NCBI RefSeq assembly: GCF_029963765.1 | Contig: NZ_JALBYU010000006.1 | Coordinates: 124,001 to 188,000 of the forward strand | DNA length: 64,000 nt | Reading direction: 5' to 3' | From: Pseudomonas sp. UYIF39 | GTDB lineage: Bacteria; Pseudomonadota; Gammaproteobacteria; Pseudomonadales; Pseudomonadaceae | Shown here: positions 15,751-24,605 of the stretch, piece by piece | Layout of the letters: each line of letters starts with the position of its first letter | How positions within the stretch are numbered: the first letter of the stretch is position 1 | Notes under the pieces: model-generated | Database searches by the model: none | What the model saw: the letters and a program-made list of their open reading frames with translations, nothing else | What the model was told of the DNA's origin: nothing | Translations under genes and position numbers: made by a program

Positions 15751-17049
15751 TTAGATGCCGAAACGATCCCGCAGCGCGTAGTACGCGGCGCCCATGGCGG
15801 TGAGTGGGGCCTGGAAGGTGCGGCCGCCGAGCATGGGCATGTGCGGTAGAGAGGCGAAAGCATCGAAGCGTTCGGCGTCGCCGCGGATCATTTCCGAGAT
15901 CAGTTTGCCGGCCAGGTGCGAGCAGGTGACGCCGTGGCCGCTGTAGCCTTGCATGTAGTAGGCGTTTTTTTCGATGCGGCCGAATTGCGGCATGCGTGAC
16001 ATGGTCAGCAGGAAGTTGCCGGTCCAGCGGTAGTCGATTTTCACGTCCTTCAGTTGCGGGAAGGTTTTGAGGATTTTCGGCTTGATCAGTTGCTCGATGT
16101 CGTCCGGTTCGCGGGCACCGTAGACCACGCCGCCGCCGTACAGTAAGCGGTTGTCAGCGGTGAGGCGGTAGTAGTCGAGCAGGTAGTTGCAGTCTTCGAC
16201 GCAGTAGTTGTTTTTGATCAGGCTGCGCGCAACCTTTTCGGACAACGGTTCGGTGACGACGATTTGCGAGCCGCACGGCATGCTTTTGCGCGTGACTCGG
16301 TTGTCGAGGTCTTGCGGCAGGTAGGCATTGCCGGCAATCAGCAGGTACTTGGCGCGGACCACGCCTTTGGCGGTGCGCACGGTGATCGGTTCGCCGTAGG
16401 TGATTTCCACTGCGGCGGATTGTTCGTAGATTTTGCCGCCCAGGCCGATGATGGCCGAGGCTTCGCCAAGGGCCAGGTTCAGCGGGTGGATGTGGCCGCC
16501 CTGCATGTCGAGCAGGCCGCCGACGTAGTTGTCGCAACCGACTTCGCGCTTGATATCAGCCGCGTCGAGCATTTTCAGGTTCTTGTTGCCGTAGCGTTCC
16601 CAGCTGCTTTTCTGCTCGGCCAGGCCTTTGAGCTGCTTTTTGTTCAGCGCAGCGAAGATGCCGCCCGGCTTGTAGTCGCACTGGATGTCGTAGTGTTGTA
16701 TGCGCTGACGGATGATGTCGGCGCCTTCAAAGATCATGCTGCCGAGGACTTCAGCGGTTTTGTCGCCGTAGCGTTCTTCGATGACGTCGACGTCGCGGCT
16801 GTAGGAGTTGACCAGTTGGCCACCGTTGCGACCGCTGGCGCCGAAACCGACTTTGGCGGCTTCGAGTACGGTGACGCTGTAGCCCGCTTCCGCGAGGAAC
16901 AGGGCCGAGGACAAACCGGTGTAGCCGGCGCCGATCACGCAGACGTCGCAGTCCACCGCTTGTTCGAGCACCGGAAAGTCGCCGGTGAAGTTGCGGGTGG
17001 CGGCGTAGTAGCTGTTTACATGCTTTTGATTAACAGAGCTGTGTTTCAT
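15751..17049 (-). CDS. puuB: Gamma-glutamylputrescine oxidase-like FAD oxidoreductase
   Basis: A 432-residue DAO-family flavoenzyme. The FAD-binding beta-alpha-beta is CDVCVIGAGYTGLSSALFLA (about residues 34-53), followed by GFGASGRNGGQ, the signature block of PuuB/OrdL proteins. The C-terminal FAD contact is YYMQGYSGHGVTCSHLAGK. It oxidises gamma-glutamylputrescine or related amines to the aldehyde with O2. It lies 56 bases downstream of the aldehyde dehydrogenase gene on the same strand. The start at 17049 follows a CGGAGAAAC site. Several paralogues exist in Pseudomonas, so exact substrate preference is uncertain. Confidence 0.85.
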   Translation of the reverse strand: MKHSSVNQKHVNSYYAATRNFTGDFPVLEQAVDCDVCVIGAGYTGLSSALFLAEAGYSVTVLEAAKVGFGASGRNGGQLVNSYSRDVDVIEERYGDKTAEVLGSMIFEGADIIRQRIQHYDIQCDYKPGGIFAALNKKQLKGLAEQKSSWERYGNKNLKMLDAADIKREVGCDNYVGGLLDMQGGHIHPLNLALGEASAIIGLGGKIYEQSAAVEITYGEPITVRTAKGVVRAKYLLIAGNAYLPQDLDNRVTRKSMPCGSQIVVTEPLSEKVARSLIKNNYCVEDCNYLLDYYRLTADNRLLYGGGVVYGAREPDDIEQLIKPKILKTFPQLKDVKIDYRWTGNFLLTMSRMPQFGRIEKNAYYMQGYSGHGVTCSHLAGKLISEMIRGDAERFDAFASLPHMPMLGGRTFQAPLTAMGAAYYALRDRFGI

Positions 17050-17105
17050 AGGTTTCTCCGATGGCCGCTGGCACCTGCCGGCGACCGTCGCTTTTTTTAT
17101 AGGTG

Positions 17106-18596
17106 TTAGAGCTTGATCCAGGTCGCTTTGAGTTCGGTGTATTTGTCGAACGCATGCAGCGATTTGTCCCGACCGTTACCCGACTGCTTGTACCCGCCGA
17201 ACGGCGCGGTCATGTCGCCGCCGTCGTACTGGTTGACCCAGACGCTGCCGGCGCGCAAACCGCGCGCGAAGGTATGAGCCTTGCTGAGGTTGCTGGTCCA
17301 CACACCTGCGGCCAGGCCGAAGATGCTGTCGTTGGCGATGGCCAGCGCTTCTTCCTCGGTGTCGAAGGTGATCAGCGACAGCACCGGGCCGAAGATTTCT
17401 TCCCGGGCGATGGTCATGGCGTTGGTCACGCCGTCGAAAATCGCCGGTTCCACGTACAGGCCACCGGTGGCTTCGAGGGTGCGGCTGCCGCCGGCGATCA
17501 GTTGCGCGCCCTGGTCTTTGCCGACCTGGATGTAGCGCAGCACGTTGTCCAGTTGACGCTGATCGACGACCGCGCCGACGGTGGTTTCCGGGTCCAAAGC
17601 GTGCCCTGGTTTCCAGGCTTGCAGCGCTTCCACCAGCAGCGGAATGAACTGCTCGCGGATCGAACGCTCCACCAGCAAGCGTGAACCGGCGGTGCAGACT
17701 TCGCCCTGGTTGAAGGCAATCGCACCGGCCGCCGCTTGTGCTGCCGCGCGCAAATCCGGCGCGTCGGCGAACACCACGTTCGGGCTCTTCCCCCCTGCTT
17801 CGAGCCAGACGCGTTTCATGTTGCTTTGGCCGGAATAGATCAGCAGTTGTTTGGCAATCGCGGTCGAGCCGGTGAAGGCCAACACGTCGACGTCCATGTG
17901 CAACGCCAGTGCCTTGCCGACGGTGTGACCGTAGCCCGGCAGGACGTTGAACACGCCTTTCGGGATGCCGGCATCCAGCGCCAATTGCGCGATGCGGATG
18001 GCGGTCAGTGGCGACTTTTCCGAAGGCTTGAGGATGAACGAGTTGCCGGCCGCGAGGGCTGGGGCGAACTTCCAGCTGGCCATGATCAGCGGGAAGTTCC
18101 ACGGCACGATGGCGGCGACAACACCGGCAGGTTCGCGGGTGATGAGGCCGAGTTGATCGTGCGGCGTGGCGGCGACTTCGTCGTAGATCTTATCGATGGC
18201 TTCGGCGCTCCAGCGGATCGCGTTGGCGGTCGCTGGAATGTCGATGTTCATCGAGTCGTTGATCGGTTTGCCCATGTCGAGGGTTTCGAGCAGGGCGAGT
18301 TCCTCCTGGTTGGCCAGGATGAGATCGGCGAAGCGGATCAGGATGCGCTTGCGTTCAGCAGGTGCCAACCGCGCCCAGATGCCGGATTCGAAGGTGCGGC
18401 GTGCAACGGCCACCGCCGCATTGGCGTCGGCTTCGTCGGTGCTGGCGACGTTCGCCAGGAAGCGGCCGTCGACCGGGCTCATGCATTCAAAGGTGTCGCC
18501 GCTGAGTGCCGGGCAGTATTGGCCGTCGATGAATGCGCGGCCTTCGAGTGTTAAGGACTGGAAGCGTTGTTCCCAGTCGCTGCGAGTGTTTGTCAT
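17106..18596 (-). CDS. puuC: Gamma-glutamyl-gamma-aminobutyraldehyde dehydrogenase-like ALDH
   Basis: A 496-residue aldehyde dehydrogenase with all catalytic elements: PWNFPLIMASWKFAPALAAG, FTGSTAIAKQLL, the glutamate motif WLEAGGKSPNVVF and cysteine in FNQGEVCTAGSRL. The start MTNTRSDWEQRF at 18596 is chosen because the longer frame runs through a REPIN. It lies in the polyamine cluster with the glutamylputrescine oxidase, so the likely reaction is oxidation of gamma-glutamyl-aminobutyraldehyde (PuuC/KauB type). It can also act on other omega-aminoaldehydes. Confidence 0.88.
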   Translation of the reverse strand: MTNTRSDWEQRFQSLTLEGRAFIDGQYCPALSGDTFECMSPVDGRFLANVASTDEADANAAVAVARRTFESGIWARLAPAERKRILIRFADLILANQEELALLETLDMGKPINDSMNIDIPATANAIRWSAEAIDKIYDEVAATPHDQLGLITREPAGVVAAIVPWNFPLIMASWKFAPALAAGNSFILKPSEKSPLTAIRIAQLALDAGIPKGVFNVLPGYGHTVGKALALHMDVDVLAFTGSTAIAKQLLIYSGQSNMKRVWLEAGGKSPNVVFADAPDLRAAAQAAAGAIAFNQGEVCTAGSRLLVERSIREQFIPLLVEALQAWKPGHALDPETTVGAVVDQRQLDNVLRYIQVGKDQGAQLIAGGSRTLEATGGLYVEPAIFDGVTNAMTIAREEIFGPVLSLITFDTEEEALAIANDSIFGLAAGVWTSNLSKAHTFARGLRAGSVWVNQYDGGDMTAPFGGYKQSGNGRDKSLHAFDKYTELKATWIKL

Positions 18597-18641
18597 GGTT
18601 GTGACTCGACGCAGAGGAATAAGTAGTGGAACTGCAATCCC

Positions 18642-18733
18642 CTGTGGGAGCGAGCCTGCTCGCGAAAGCGGTGTATCAGACAACATCAATGTTGACTGTG
18701 CCGCCGCCTTCGCGAGCAGGCTCGCTCCCACAG
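18642..18733. repeat. REPIN between puuC and puuA-like genes
   Basis: Bases 18642-18666 and 18709-18733 are perfect 25-bp inverted complements (CTGTGGGAGCGAGCCTGCTC and complement). The match extends inward for several more bases with one mismatch. The pair spans the 173-base gap between two genes of the cluster. Confidence 0.95.
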
Positions 18734-18769
18734 TTGATCGGATTTTCAGCCTGGATCCGGTGTTACCCG

Positions 18770-20146
18770 TCAAACCGTGTGCAAGTACCAGTTGTACTCA
18801 AGGTCCGAGATGGAGTTTTCGAACTCGGCCAGCTCGCTTTCCTTGCACGCCACGAACACGTCGATGTACAGCGGGTCGATGTAGCGCGACATGACTTCGC
18901 TGTCGTCCAGTTCGCGCAGTGCATCGCGCAGGTTGTTCGGCAGGCTCTGCTCGTTCTGCTCGTAGCTGTTGCCTTCCACCGGGGCGCCCGGCTCGATTTC
19001 ATTGGTCAGGCCGTGGTGAATACCGGCCAGGACCGACGCCATCAGCAAGTACGGGTTAGCGTCGGCGCCGGCTACACGATGCTCGATGCGCACGGAGTCC
19101 GGCGAACCGGTCGGCACACGCACTGCAACGGTACGGTTGTCGATGCCCCAGCTCGGCGAGTTCGGCACATAGAACTGCGCGCCGAAACGACGGTACGAGT
19201 TGACGTTCGGGCAGAGGAACGCCATCTGCGCCGGCAGGGTCTCGAGCACACCGCCGATCGCGTGACGCAGTGCGGCGTTCTGCTCGGGATCCTCGCTGGC
19301 GAAGATGTTGTTGCCTTCTTTGTCGAGAATCGAAATGTGCACGTGCAAACCGTTGCCCGCTTGGCCCGGATACGGCTTGGCCATAAACGTGGTGTCCATC
19401 TCGTGGTCATAGGCGATGTTTTTCACCAGACGCTTGAGCAACACCGCGTAGTCGCAGGCCTTGATCGGGTCATTGACGTGATGCAGGTTCACTTCGAATT
19501 GCGCCGGGGCGCTTTCCTTGACGATGGCGTCGGCAGGGATGCCCTGCTCTTTCGCGCCTTCGAGGATGTCTTGCAGGCAATCGACGTATTCGTCCAGGTC
19601 GTCGATCAAGTACACCTGAGTCGACATCGGACGCTTGCCCGAAACCGGCGAGCGTGGCGATTGCGGACGACCGTTCACGTTGTCCTGGTCGATCAGATAG
19701 AACTCGAGTTCGAACGCGGCGCAAATGGTCAGGCCCATGTCATCGAACTTGCTCACAACCTGACGCAGCACTTCGCGAGGGTCAGCGAAGAACGGCTGGC
19801 CTTCGAGTTCGTGCATGGTCATTAACAGTTGCGCGGTCGGGCGCTTCTGCCAAGGCTCGATGCTGAGCGTATCTGGGATGGGAAAGCAGATTCGGTCTGA
19901 GTCACCGATGTCCAGACCCAGGCCGGTGCTTTCCACCGTAGAACCGTTGATGTCCAGGGCAAACAGTGACGCCGGGAGGTTAATGCCTTTTTCGTAAACC
20001 TTATGAAGACTGGTGCGTTCGATGCGCTTGCCGCGCACCACACCGTTCATATCCGCAATCAGAAGGTCGACGTACAAAACCTCAGGATATTTCTTAAGGA
20101 ATGCGTTTGCTTCGTTGAGTTGAACGGTACGCAGAGGGACCGACAT
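18770..20146 (-). CDS. puuA: Gamma-glutamylpolyamine synthetase (glutamine synthetase family)
   Basis: A 458-residue glutamine-synthetase-fold ligase. ATP and glutamate site motifs are visible: CAAFELEFYLID, ESAPAQFEVNLHH, GNGLHVHISI and the arginine-rich NRTVAVRVPTG and SVRIEHRVAGADANPYL. The enzyme ligates glutamate to putrescine, the first step of the Puu pathway (PuuA; PauA/SpuI in Pseudomonas). The start at 20146 is close to the divergent promoter region shared with the hydrolase gene. Neighbouring oxidase and dehydrogenase genes support this over a true glutamine synthetase. Confidence 0.9.
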   Translation of the reverse strand: MSVPLRTVQLNEANAFLKKYPEVLYVDLLIADMNGVVRGKRIERTSLHKVYEKGINLPASLFALDINGSTVESTGLGLDIGDSDRICFPIPDTLSIEPWQKRPTAQLLMTMHELEGQPFFADPREVLRQVVSKFDDMGLTICAAFELEFYLIDQDNVNGRPQSPRSPVSGKRPMSTQVYLIDDLDEYVDCLQDILEGAKEQGIPADAIVKESAPAQFEVNLHHVNDPIKACDYAVLLKRLVKNIAYDHEMDTTFMAKPYPGQAGNGLHVHISILDKEGNNIFASEDPEQNAALRHAIGGVLETLPAQMAFLCPNVNSYRRFGAQFYVPNSPSWGIDNRTVAVRVPTGSPDSVRIEHRVAGADANPYLLMASVLAGIHHGLTNEIEPGAPVEGNSYEQNEQSLPNNLRDALRELDDSEVMSRYIDPLYIDVFVACKESELAEFENSISDLEYNWYLHTV

Positions 20147-20426
20147 GATGCACCTATTAGCTGTTAATTATTATGTTCACTACCTTGTTGCGAGCTCAGT
20201 CAACCCGAACGGCAAAGTGAAGTCAATAGCGAACACTTGGCCTCTCAACCTTTATTTTCTGGCCTTTCTTGGGCACGAGAGTGCCAGATCAGTCTTGCGC
20301 ACCGCGTAAACCCTGAAGATCGGACGTACGGCGTTTAGAATTTTTTACATGAGAGTTGTTAATTAAAATCAACAAGGCTAAGCTCCGGAAAAGCTCGTTC
20401 AAGTGTGAAACTTCGAGGTGATAAAA
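20147..20426. promoter_or_regulatory. Divergent promoter region between puuA-like and puuD-like genes
   Basis: A 280-base AT-richer gap between two divergent genes of one pathway. It holds the promoters for both and probably the PuuR-type operator; GTTGTTAATTAAAATCAAC (20355-20373) is a near-palindromic AT-rich stretch. No exact operator can be assigned. Confidence 0.5.
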
Positions 20427-21188
20427 ATGGCACTCAAGCCATTGATCGGCGTTACTGCGTGCGTCAAACAGATTGGCCTGCACCCCTACCATGTCAGCGG
20501 CGACAAGTACTTGCGTGCTGTCAGCGTCGCGGCTTTGGGGCTGCCGGTCGTCATTCCTTCTTTAGGCGATCTGACCGAAATCGATGACCTGCTCGCGCAG
20601 CTCGACGGTCTGCTGCTGACCGGCTCACCCTCGAATGTGGAACCCTTCCACTATCAAGGCCCCGACAGCGCCCCCGGCACGGATCACGATCCGCAACGGG
20701 ACGCCACCACCCTTCCCTTATTGCGTGCGGCCATTGCGGCGGGCGTTCCGGTGCTCGGCATCTGCCGGGGCTTTCAGGAAATGAACGTGGCGTTCGGTGG
20801 CAGCCTGCATCAGAAGGTCCACGAACTCCCGGGCATGCTTGATCACCGAGAAGCGAATCATCCGGACCTGGCGGTGCAATACGCACCGGCACATGCGGTC
20901 AACGTGCGACCGGGCGGTGTGTTCGAGGCGCTGGATTTGCCGCCGGTGTTCCAGGTCAATTCGATTCACAGCCAGGGCATCGACCGACTGGCGCCCGGCC
21001 TGCGTGCGGAAGCCGTCGCGCCGGATGGGCTGATCGAAGCGATCTCGGTGGAACACAGCCCGACCTTTGCCGTCGGTGTGCAATGGCACCCGGAATGGCA
21101 GGTGCTTTCGAATCCGCCCTACTTGAGTATTTTCCAGGCGTTCGGTGATGCATGCCGGCGACGGGCGGCGCTACGTAACAAGCGCTGA
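20427..21188 (+). CDS. puuD: Gamma-glutamyl-gamma-aminobutyrate hydrolase
   Basis: A 253-residue class I glutamine-amidotransferase-like hydrolase. The nucleophile elbow is GICRGFQEMNVAFGG (Cys near residue 114), and the catalytic His-Glu pair is in VGVQWHPEWQ. It releases GABA and glutamate from gamma-glutamyl-GABA, the last Puu step (SpuA/PauD in Pseudomonas). The start at 20427 follows GAGGTG. A GTG nine bases earlier overlaps that site and is rejected. It is divergent from the synthetase gene and upstream of the polyamine ABC genes. Confidence 0.9.
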   Translation: MALKPLIGVTACVKQIGLHPYHVSGDKYLRAVSVAALGLPVVIPSLGDLTEIDDLLAQLDGLLLTGSPSNVEPFHYQGPDSAPGTDHDPQRDATTLPLLRAAIAAGVPVLGICRGFQEMNVAFGGSLHQKVHELPGMLDHREANHPDLAVQYAPAHAVNVRPGGVFEALDLPPVFQVNSIHSQGIDRLAPGLRAEAVAPDGLIEAISVEHSPTFAVGVQWHPEWQVLSNPPYLSIFQAFGDACRRRAALRNKR

Positions 21189-21401
21189 CTTAACACTCGA
21201 TATTCAATTTACTGCCCCCGTGAGTCAGGCGGGCGTGCCTTTGCGCGCCGGTCCCTCACGACAACAACAAACGCGATAACAACAAGTACCACCAGGCAGC
21301 CAGGACGGCGGCGCCGAATAAGCCCGCTCAGTGCTGGCTTGCAATCAACTATTAAGTCAGGCCGCGTTGGCCCGACGACTGAAACCTGTTGGGAGTTTCA
21401 C

Positions 21402-22544
21402 ATGGCAAACGCCTCCAGCATTTACAGGAAGGCTCTTGAAGGTCACCAGTCACCGAAAAAGGTGCTGGTGAAAATCGACCGCGTCACCAAGAAATTCGAC
21501 GAAACCACCGCGGTGGACGATGTCTCGCTTGAGATCCATCAAGGGGAAATCTTCGCCCTGCTCGGCGGTTCCGGCTCCGGTAAATCGACCCTGCTGCGCA
21601 TGCTTGCAGGTTTCGAGCGCCCGACCGAAGGCCGGATTTTGCTCGACGGTGTCGACATCACCGACATGCCGCCGTACGAACGGCCGATCAACATGATGTT
21701 CCAGTCCTACGCGCTGTTCCCGCACATGACGGTGGCGCAGAACATCGCCTTCGGCCTGAAGCAGGATCGTCTGTCTGCCAGCGAAATCGACGCCCGCGTT
21801 GAAGAGATGCTGCGCCTGGTGCACATGACCCAGTACGCCAAGCGCAAACCCCATCAGTTGTCCGGCGGTCAGCGTCAGCGTGTGGCACTGGCTCGCTCCC
21901 TGGCCAAACGCCCGAAGCTGTTGCTGCTCGACGAACCGATGGGTGCGCTGGATAAGAAGCTGCGTTCGCAGATGCAACTGGAGTTGGTGGAGATCATCGA
22001 GCGCGTCGGCGTGACCTGCGTGATGGTGACCCACGACCAGGAAGAGGCCATGACCATGGCCCAACGCATCGCGATCATGCACCTGGGCTGGATCGCGCAG
22101 ATCGGCAGTCCGGTGGACATCTATGAAGCGCCGGTCAGCCGCATGGTCTGCGAATTCATCGGCAACGTGAACGCCTTTGACGGCACGGTTGTGGAAGACC
22201 TTGAAGGTCACGCAATCATTCACAGCCCGGACCTGGAGCAGAAGATTTACGTCGGTCACGGCGTCAGCACCTCGGTGCAGGACAAGTCGATCACCTACGC
22301 CATCCGCCCGGAAAAACTGCTGGTCAGCACCACCAAACCCGATACCCGCTACAACTGGTCCAGCGGCAAGGTGCATGACATCGCGTACCTCGGCGGCCAC
22401 TCGGTATTTTACGTGGAACTGCCTGGCGGCAAGGTTGTGCAGTCGTTCATGGCCAACGCCGAACGCCGTGGTTCACGTCCGACCTGGGACGACAAAGTCT
22501 ACGTGTGGTGGGAAGACGATAGCGGCGTGGTGCTGCGCTCATGA
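21402..22544 (+). CDS. spuF: Polyamine ABC transporter ATPase (PotG/SpuF-like)
   Basis: A 380-residue ATPase. Walker A is LLGGSGSGKSTLLRML, the signature LSGGQRQRVALARSLA, Walker B LLLLDEPMGALD and the switch His is in MVTHDQEEAM. The C-terminal TOBE-type regulatory domain is present. The start MANASS at 21402 follows GGGAG; the longer upstream frame has no site. It is the first gene of a four-gene importer cluster whose next start overlaps its stop (ATGA). Family and neighbours point to putrescine or spermidine uptake. Confidence 0.9.
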   Translation: MANASSIYRKALEGHQSPKKVLVKIDRVTKKFDETTAVDDVSLEIHQGEIFALLGGSGSGKSTLLRMLAGFERPTEGRILLDGVDITDMPPYERPINMMFQSYALFPHMTVAQNIAFGLKQDRLSASEIDARVEEMLRLVHMTQYAKRKPHQLSGGQRQRVALARSLAKRPKLLLLDEPMGALDKKLRSQMQLELVEIIERVGVTCVMVTHDQEEAMTMAQRIAIMHLGWIAQIGSPVDIYEAPVSRMVCEFIGNVNAFDGTVVEDLEGHAIIHSPDLEQKIYVGHGVSTSVQDKSITYAIRPEKLLVSTTKPDTRYNWSSGKVHDIAYLGGHSVFYVELPGGKVVQSFMANAERRGSRPTWDDKVYVWWEDDSGVVLRS

Positions 22545-23455
22545 AAACACTCAATCAGCAGTTTATGCGGCTGATGCCGAGTGGTCGAAAGCTCGTCATC
22601 GGGATTCCTTTCCTGTGGCTGTTCCTGTTCTTCATGCTGCCGTTCTTCCTGGTGATGAAGATCAGTTTCTCGGAAGCGGCCCTGGCCATTCCTCCTTACT
22701 CAGAGATCTACACCTTCGCCGAGCAGAAATTCCAGCTGCTGCTGAACCTTGGTAACTACTCATTGCTGACCCAGGATGAGTTGTACATCTCGGCTTACTT
22801 CGGCTCGTTGAAGGTCGCGTTTTTAAGCACGCTGATGTGCCTGGGGATCGGTTTTCCGATGGCCTACGCGATCACCAAAGCGAGCAAGGAAACACAAAAC
22901 GTTCTGCTGCTGTTGATCATGATGCCGACCTGGACCGCGATCCTGATCCGCGTTTATGCGTGGATGGGCATCCTCAGCAACAACGGTCTACTCAACGCGT
23001 TCCTGATGTGGACCGGGCTGACCGATCACCCGATCGAGATCCTCAACACCAACACGGCCGTGTATATAGGCGTGGTTTACGCCTACTTGCCGTTCATGGT
23101 GTTGCCGTTGTACGCCAACCTGGTCAAGCACGATCAAAGTCTGCTGGAAGCCGCTTCGGACCTGGGGTCGAGCAACTTCAACAACTTCTGGAAAATCACC
23201 GTGCCGCTGGCCAAGAACGGCATCATCGCCGGTTGCATGCTGGTGTTCATTCCGGTGGTGGGTGAGTTCGTGATTCCGGAGCTGTTGGGTGGCCCAGAGA
23301 CCCTGATGATCGGTCGCGTGCTGTGGCAAGAGTTCTTCAATAACCGCGACTGGCCGGTGGCGTCTGCCCTGGCGGTGGTGATGCTGTTGATCCTGATTGT
23401 GCCGATTCTGCTGTTCAACCGCAGCCAGGCCAAAGAGATGGAGGCACGGGGATGA
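22541..23455 (+). CDS. spuG: Polyamine ABC transporter permease (PotH/SpuG-like)
   Basis: A 304-residue inner-membrane permease with six helices (first: IPFLWLFLFFMLPFFLVMKI). It has the EAA-type cytoplasmic loop EAASDLGSSNFNNFWKITVP that docks on the ATPase. The start codon overlaps the ATPase stop by four bases and its own stop overlaps the next permease, so the three are translationally coupled. Confidence 0.9.
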   Translation: MKTLNQQFMRLMPSGRKLVIGIPFLWLFLFFMLPFFLVMKISFSEAALAIPPYSEIYTFAEQKFQLLLNLGNYSLLTQDELYISAYFGSLKVAFLSTLMCLGIGFPMAYAITKASKETQNVLLLLIMMPTWTAILIRVYAWMGILSNNGLLNAFLMWTGLTDHPIEILNTNTAVYIGVVYAYLPFMVLPLYANLVKHDQSLLEAASDLGSSNFNNFWKITVPLAKNGIIAGCMLVFIPVVGEFVIPELLGGPETLMIGRVLWQEFFNNRDWPVASALAVVMLLILIVPILLFNRSQAKEMEARG

Positions 23456-24336
23456 AACGCTTCGGATTTTCAAAGTTCATGCTGATTTTCGGCCTGTCGT
23501 TTATCTACCTGCCGATGTTGATTCTGGTGATCTACTCGTTCAACGCCTCCAAACTGGTGACGGTATGGGGCGGCTGGTCGTTCAAGTGGTACGCCGGCCT
23601 GCTCGATAACTCGCAACTGATGGGCTCGGTGGTGCGCTCGCTGGAAATCGCCTGCTACACCGCGATTGCTGCCGTAGCGCTGGGGACGTTGGCAGCATTC
23701 GTGCTGACTCGCGTCACTCGCTTCAAGGGCCGCACCCTGTTCGGTGGTTTGGTGACGGCGCCGTTGGTAATGCCGGAAGTGATCACCGGTCTATCGCTGT
23801 TGCTGCTGTTCGTGGCGATGGCGCAGTTGATCGGTTGGCCGCAGGAACGCGGTCTGGTGACGATCTGGATCGCGCACACCACGTTCTGTGCGGCGTATGT
23901 GGCGGTGGTGGTCTCGGCGCGCTTGCGTGAGCTGGACCTGTCCATCGAAGAAGCGGCCATGGACCTCGGGGCGAAGCCGTTCAAGGTGTTTTTCTTGATC
24001 ACCATTCCGATGATCGCGCCGTCACTGGCGGCCGGCGGCATGATGTCGTTTGCCCTGTCGCTGGATGACCTGGTGCTGGCGAGTTTCGTGTCCGGCCCGG
24101 GTTCGACGACCCTGCCGATGGAAGTGTTCTCGGCGGTACGACTGGGCGTGAAGCCTGAGATCAATGCCGTGGCCAGCCTGATTCTGTTGGCGGTGTCGAT
24201 TGTGACCTTCATGGTCTGGTTCTTCAGCCGCCGCGCTGAAGCGACCCGTAAACGTGCGATCCAGGAAGCGATGGACCAGACCGCCAGCGAATCCTGGCAG
24301 CAACCTAAAAAGCAAATGGTAGAAGCGACGGCCTAG
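23452..24336 (+). CDS. spuH: Polyamine ABC transporter permease (PotI/SpuH-like)
   Basis: The second permease, 294 residues, with six helices and the EAA loop EEAAMDLGAKPFKVFFLITI followed by PMIAPSLAAGG. The motif LSLDDLVLASFVSGPG is typical of PotC/PotI proteins. It forms the heterodimeric channel with the preceding gene. The C-terminal tail is hydrophilic (RRAEATRKRAIQEAMDQ). Confidence 0.9.
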   Translation: MKRFGFSKFMLIFGLSFIYLPMLILVIYSFNASKLVTVWGGWSFKWYAGLLDNSQLMGSVVRSLEIACYTAIAAVALGTLAAFVLTRVTRFKGRTLFGGLVTAPLVMPEVITGLSLLLLFVAMAQLIGWPQERGLVTIWIAHTTFCAAYVAVVVSARLRELDLSIEEAAMDLGAKPFKVFFLITIPMIAPSLAAGGMMSFALSLDDLVLASFVSGPGSTTLPMEVFSAVRLGVKPEINAVASLILLAVSIVTFMVWFFSRRAEATRKRAIQEAMDQTASESWQQPKKQMVEATA

Positions 24337-24386
24337 TGCCATTGCTGATGGGTTAAGTGAGCACAAACCCTGTGGAGTAAACCCAG

Positions 24387-24527
24387 AACCTGTGGCGAGG
24401 GGATTTATCCCCGTTCGGCTGCGCAGCAGTCGTCAACCCAGTGAATGCGGTGTACACGATACTCCGCGGTTGCAGGTTTTGGGGCTGCTTCGCAGCCCAA
24501 CGGGGATAAATCCCCTCACCACAGGTT
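24387..24527. repeat. REPIN of a second sequence class
   Basis: An imperfect inverted repeat with arms of about 42 bases (24387-24428 and about 24486-24527). The arms are built on AACCTGTGGCGAGGGGATTT and TATCCCCGTT with a GCTGCGCAGC-type inner hairpin. It differs from the GTGGGAGCGAGC class seen elsewhere in this window. It occupies most of the 269-base gap between the permease and binding-protein genes, where it could uncouple their expression. Confidence 0.85.
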
Positions 24528-24605
24528 TTGTGTTTACTGCATAGGTTTTGTGTTCACTGCATTTTTGCTGTGTGTTTTTGAATAAAAAAGAATGGAGTTG
24601 TACCG

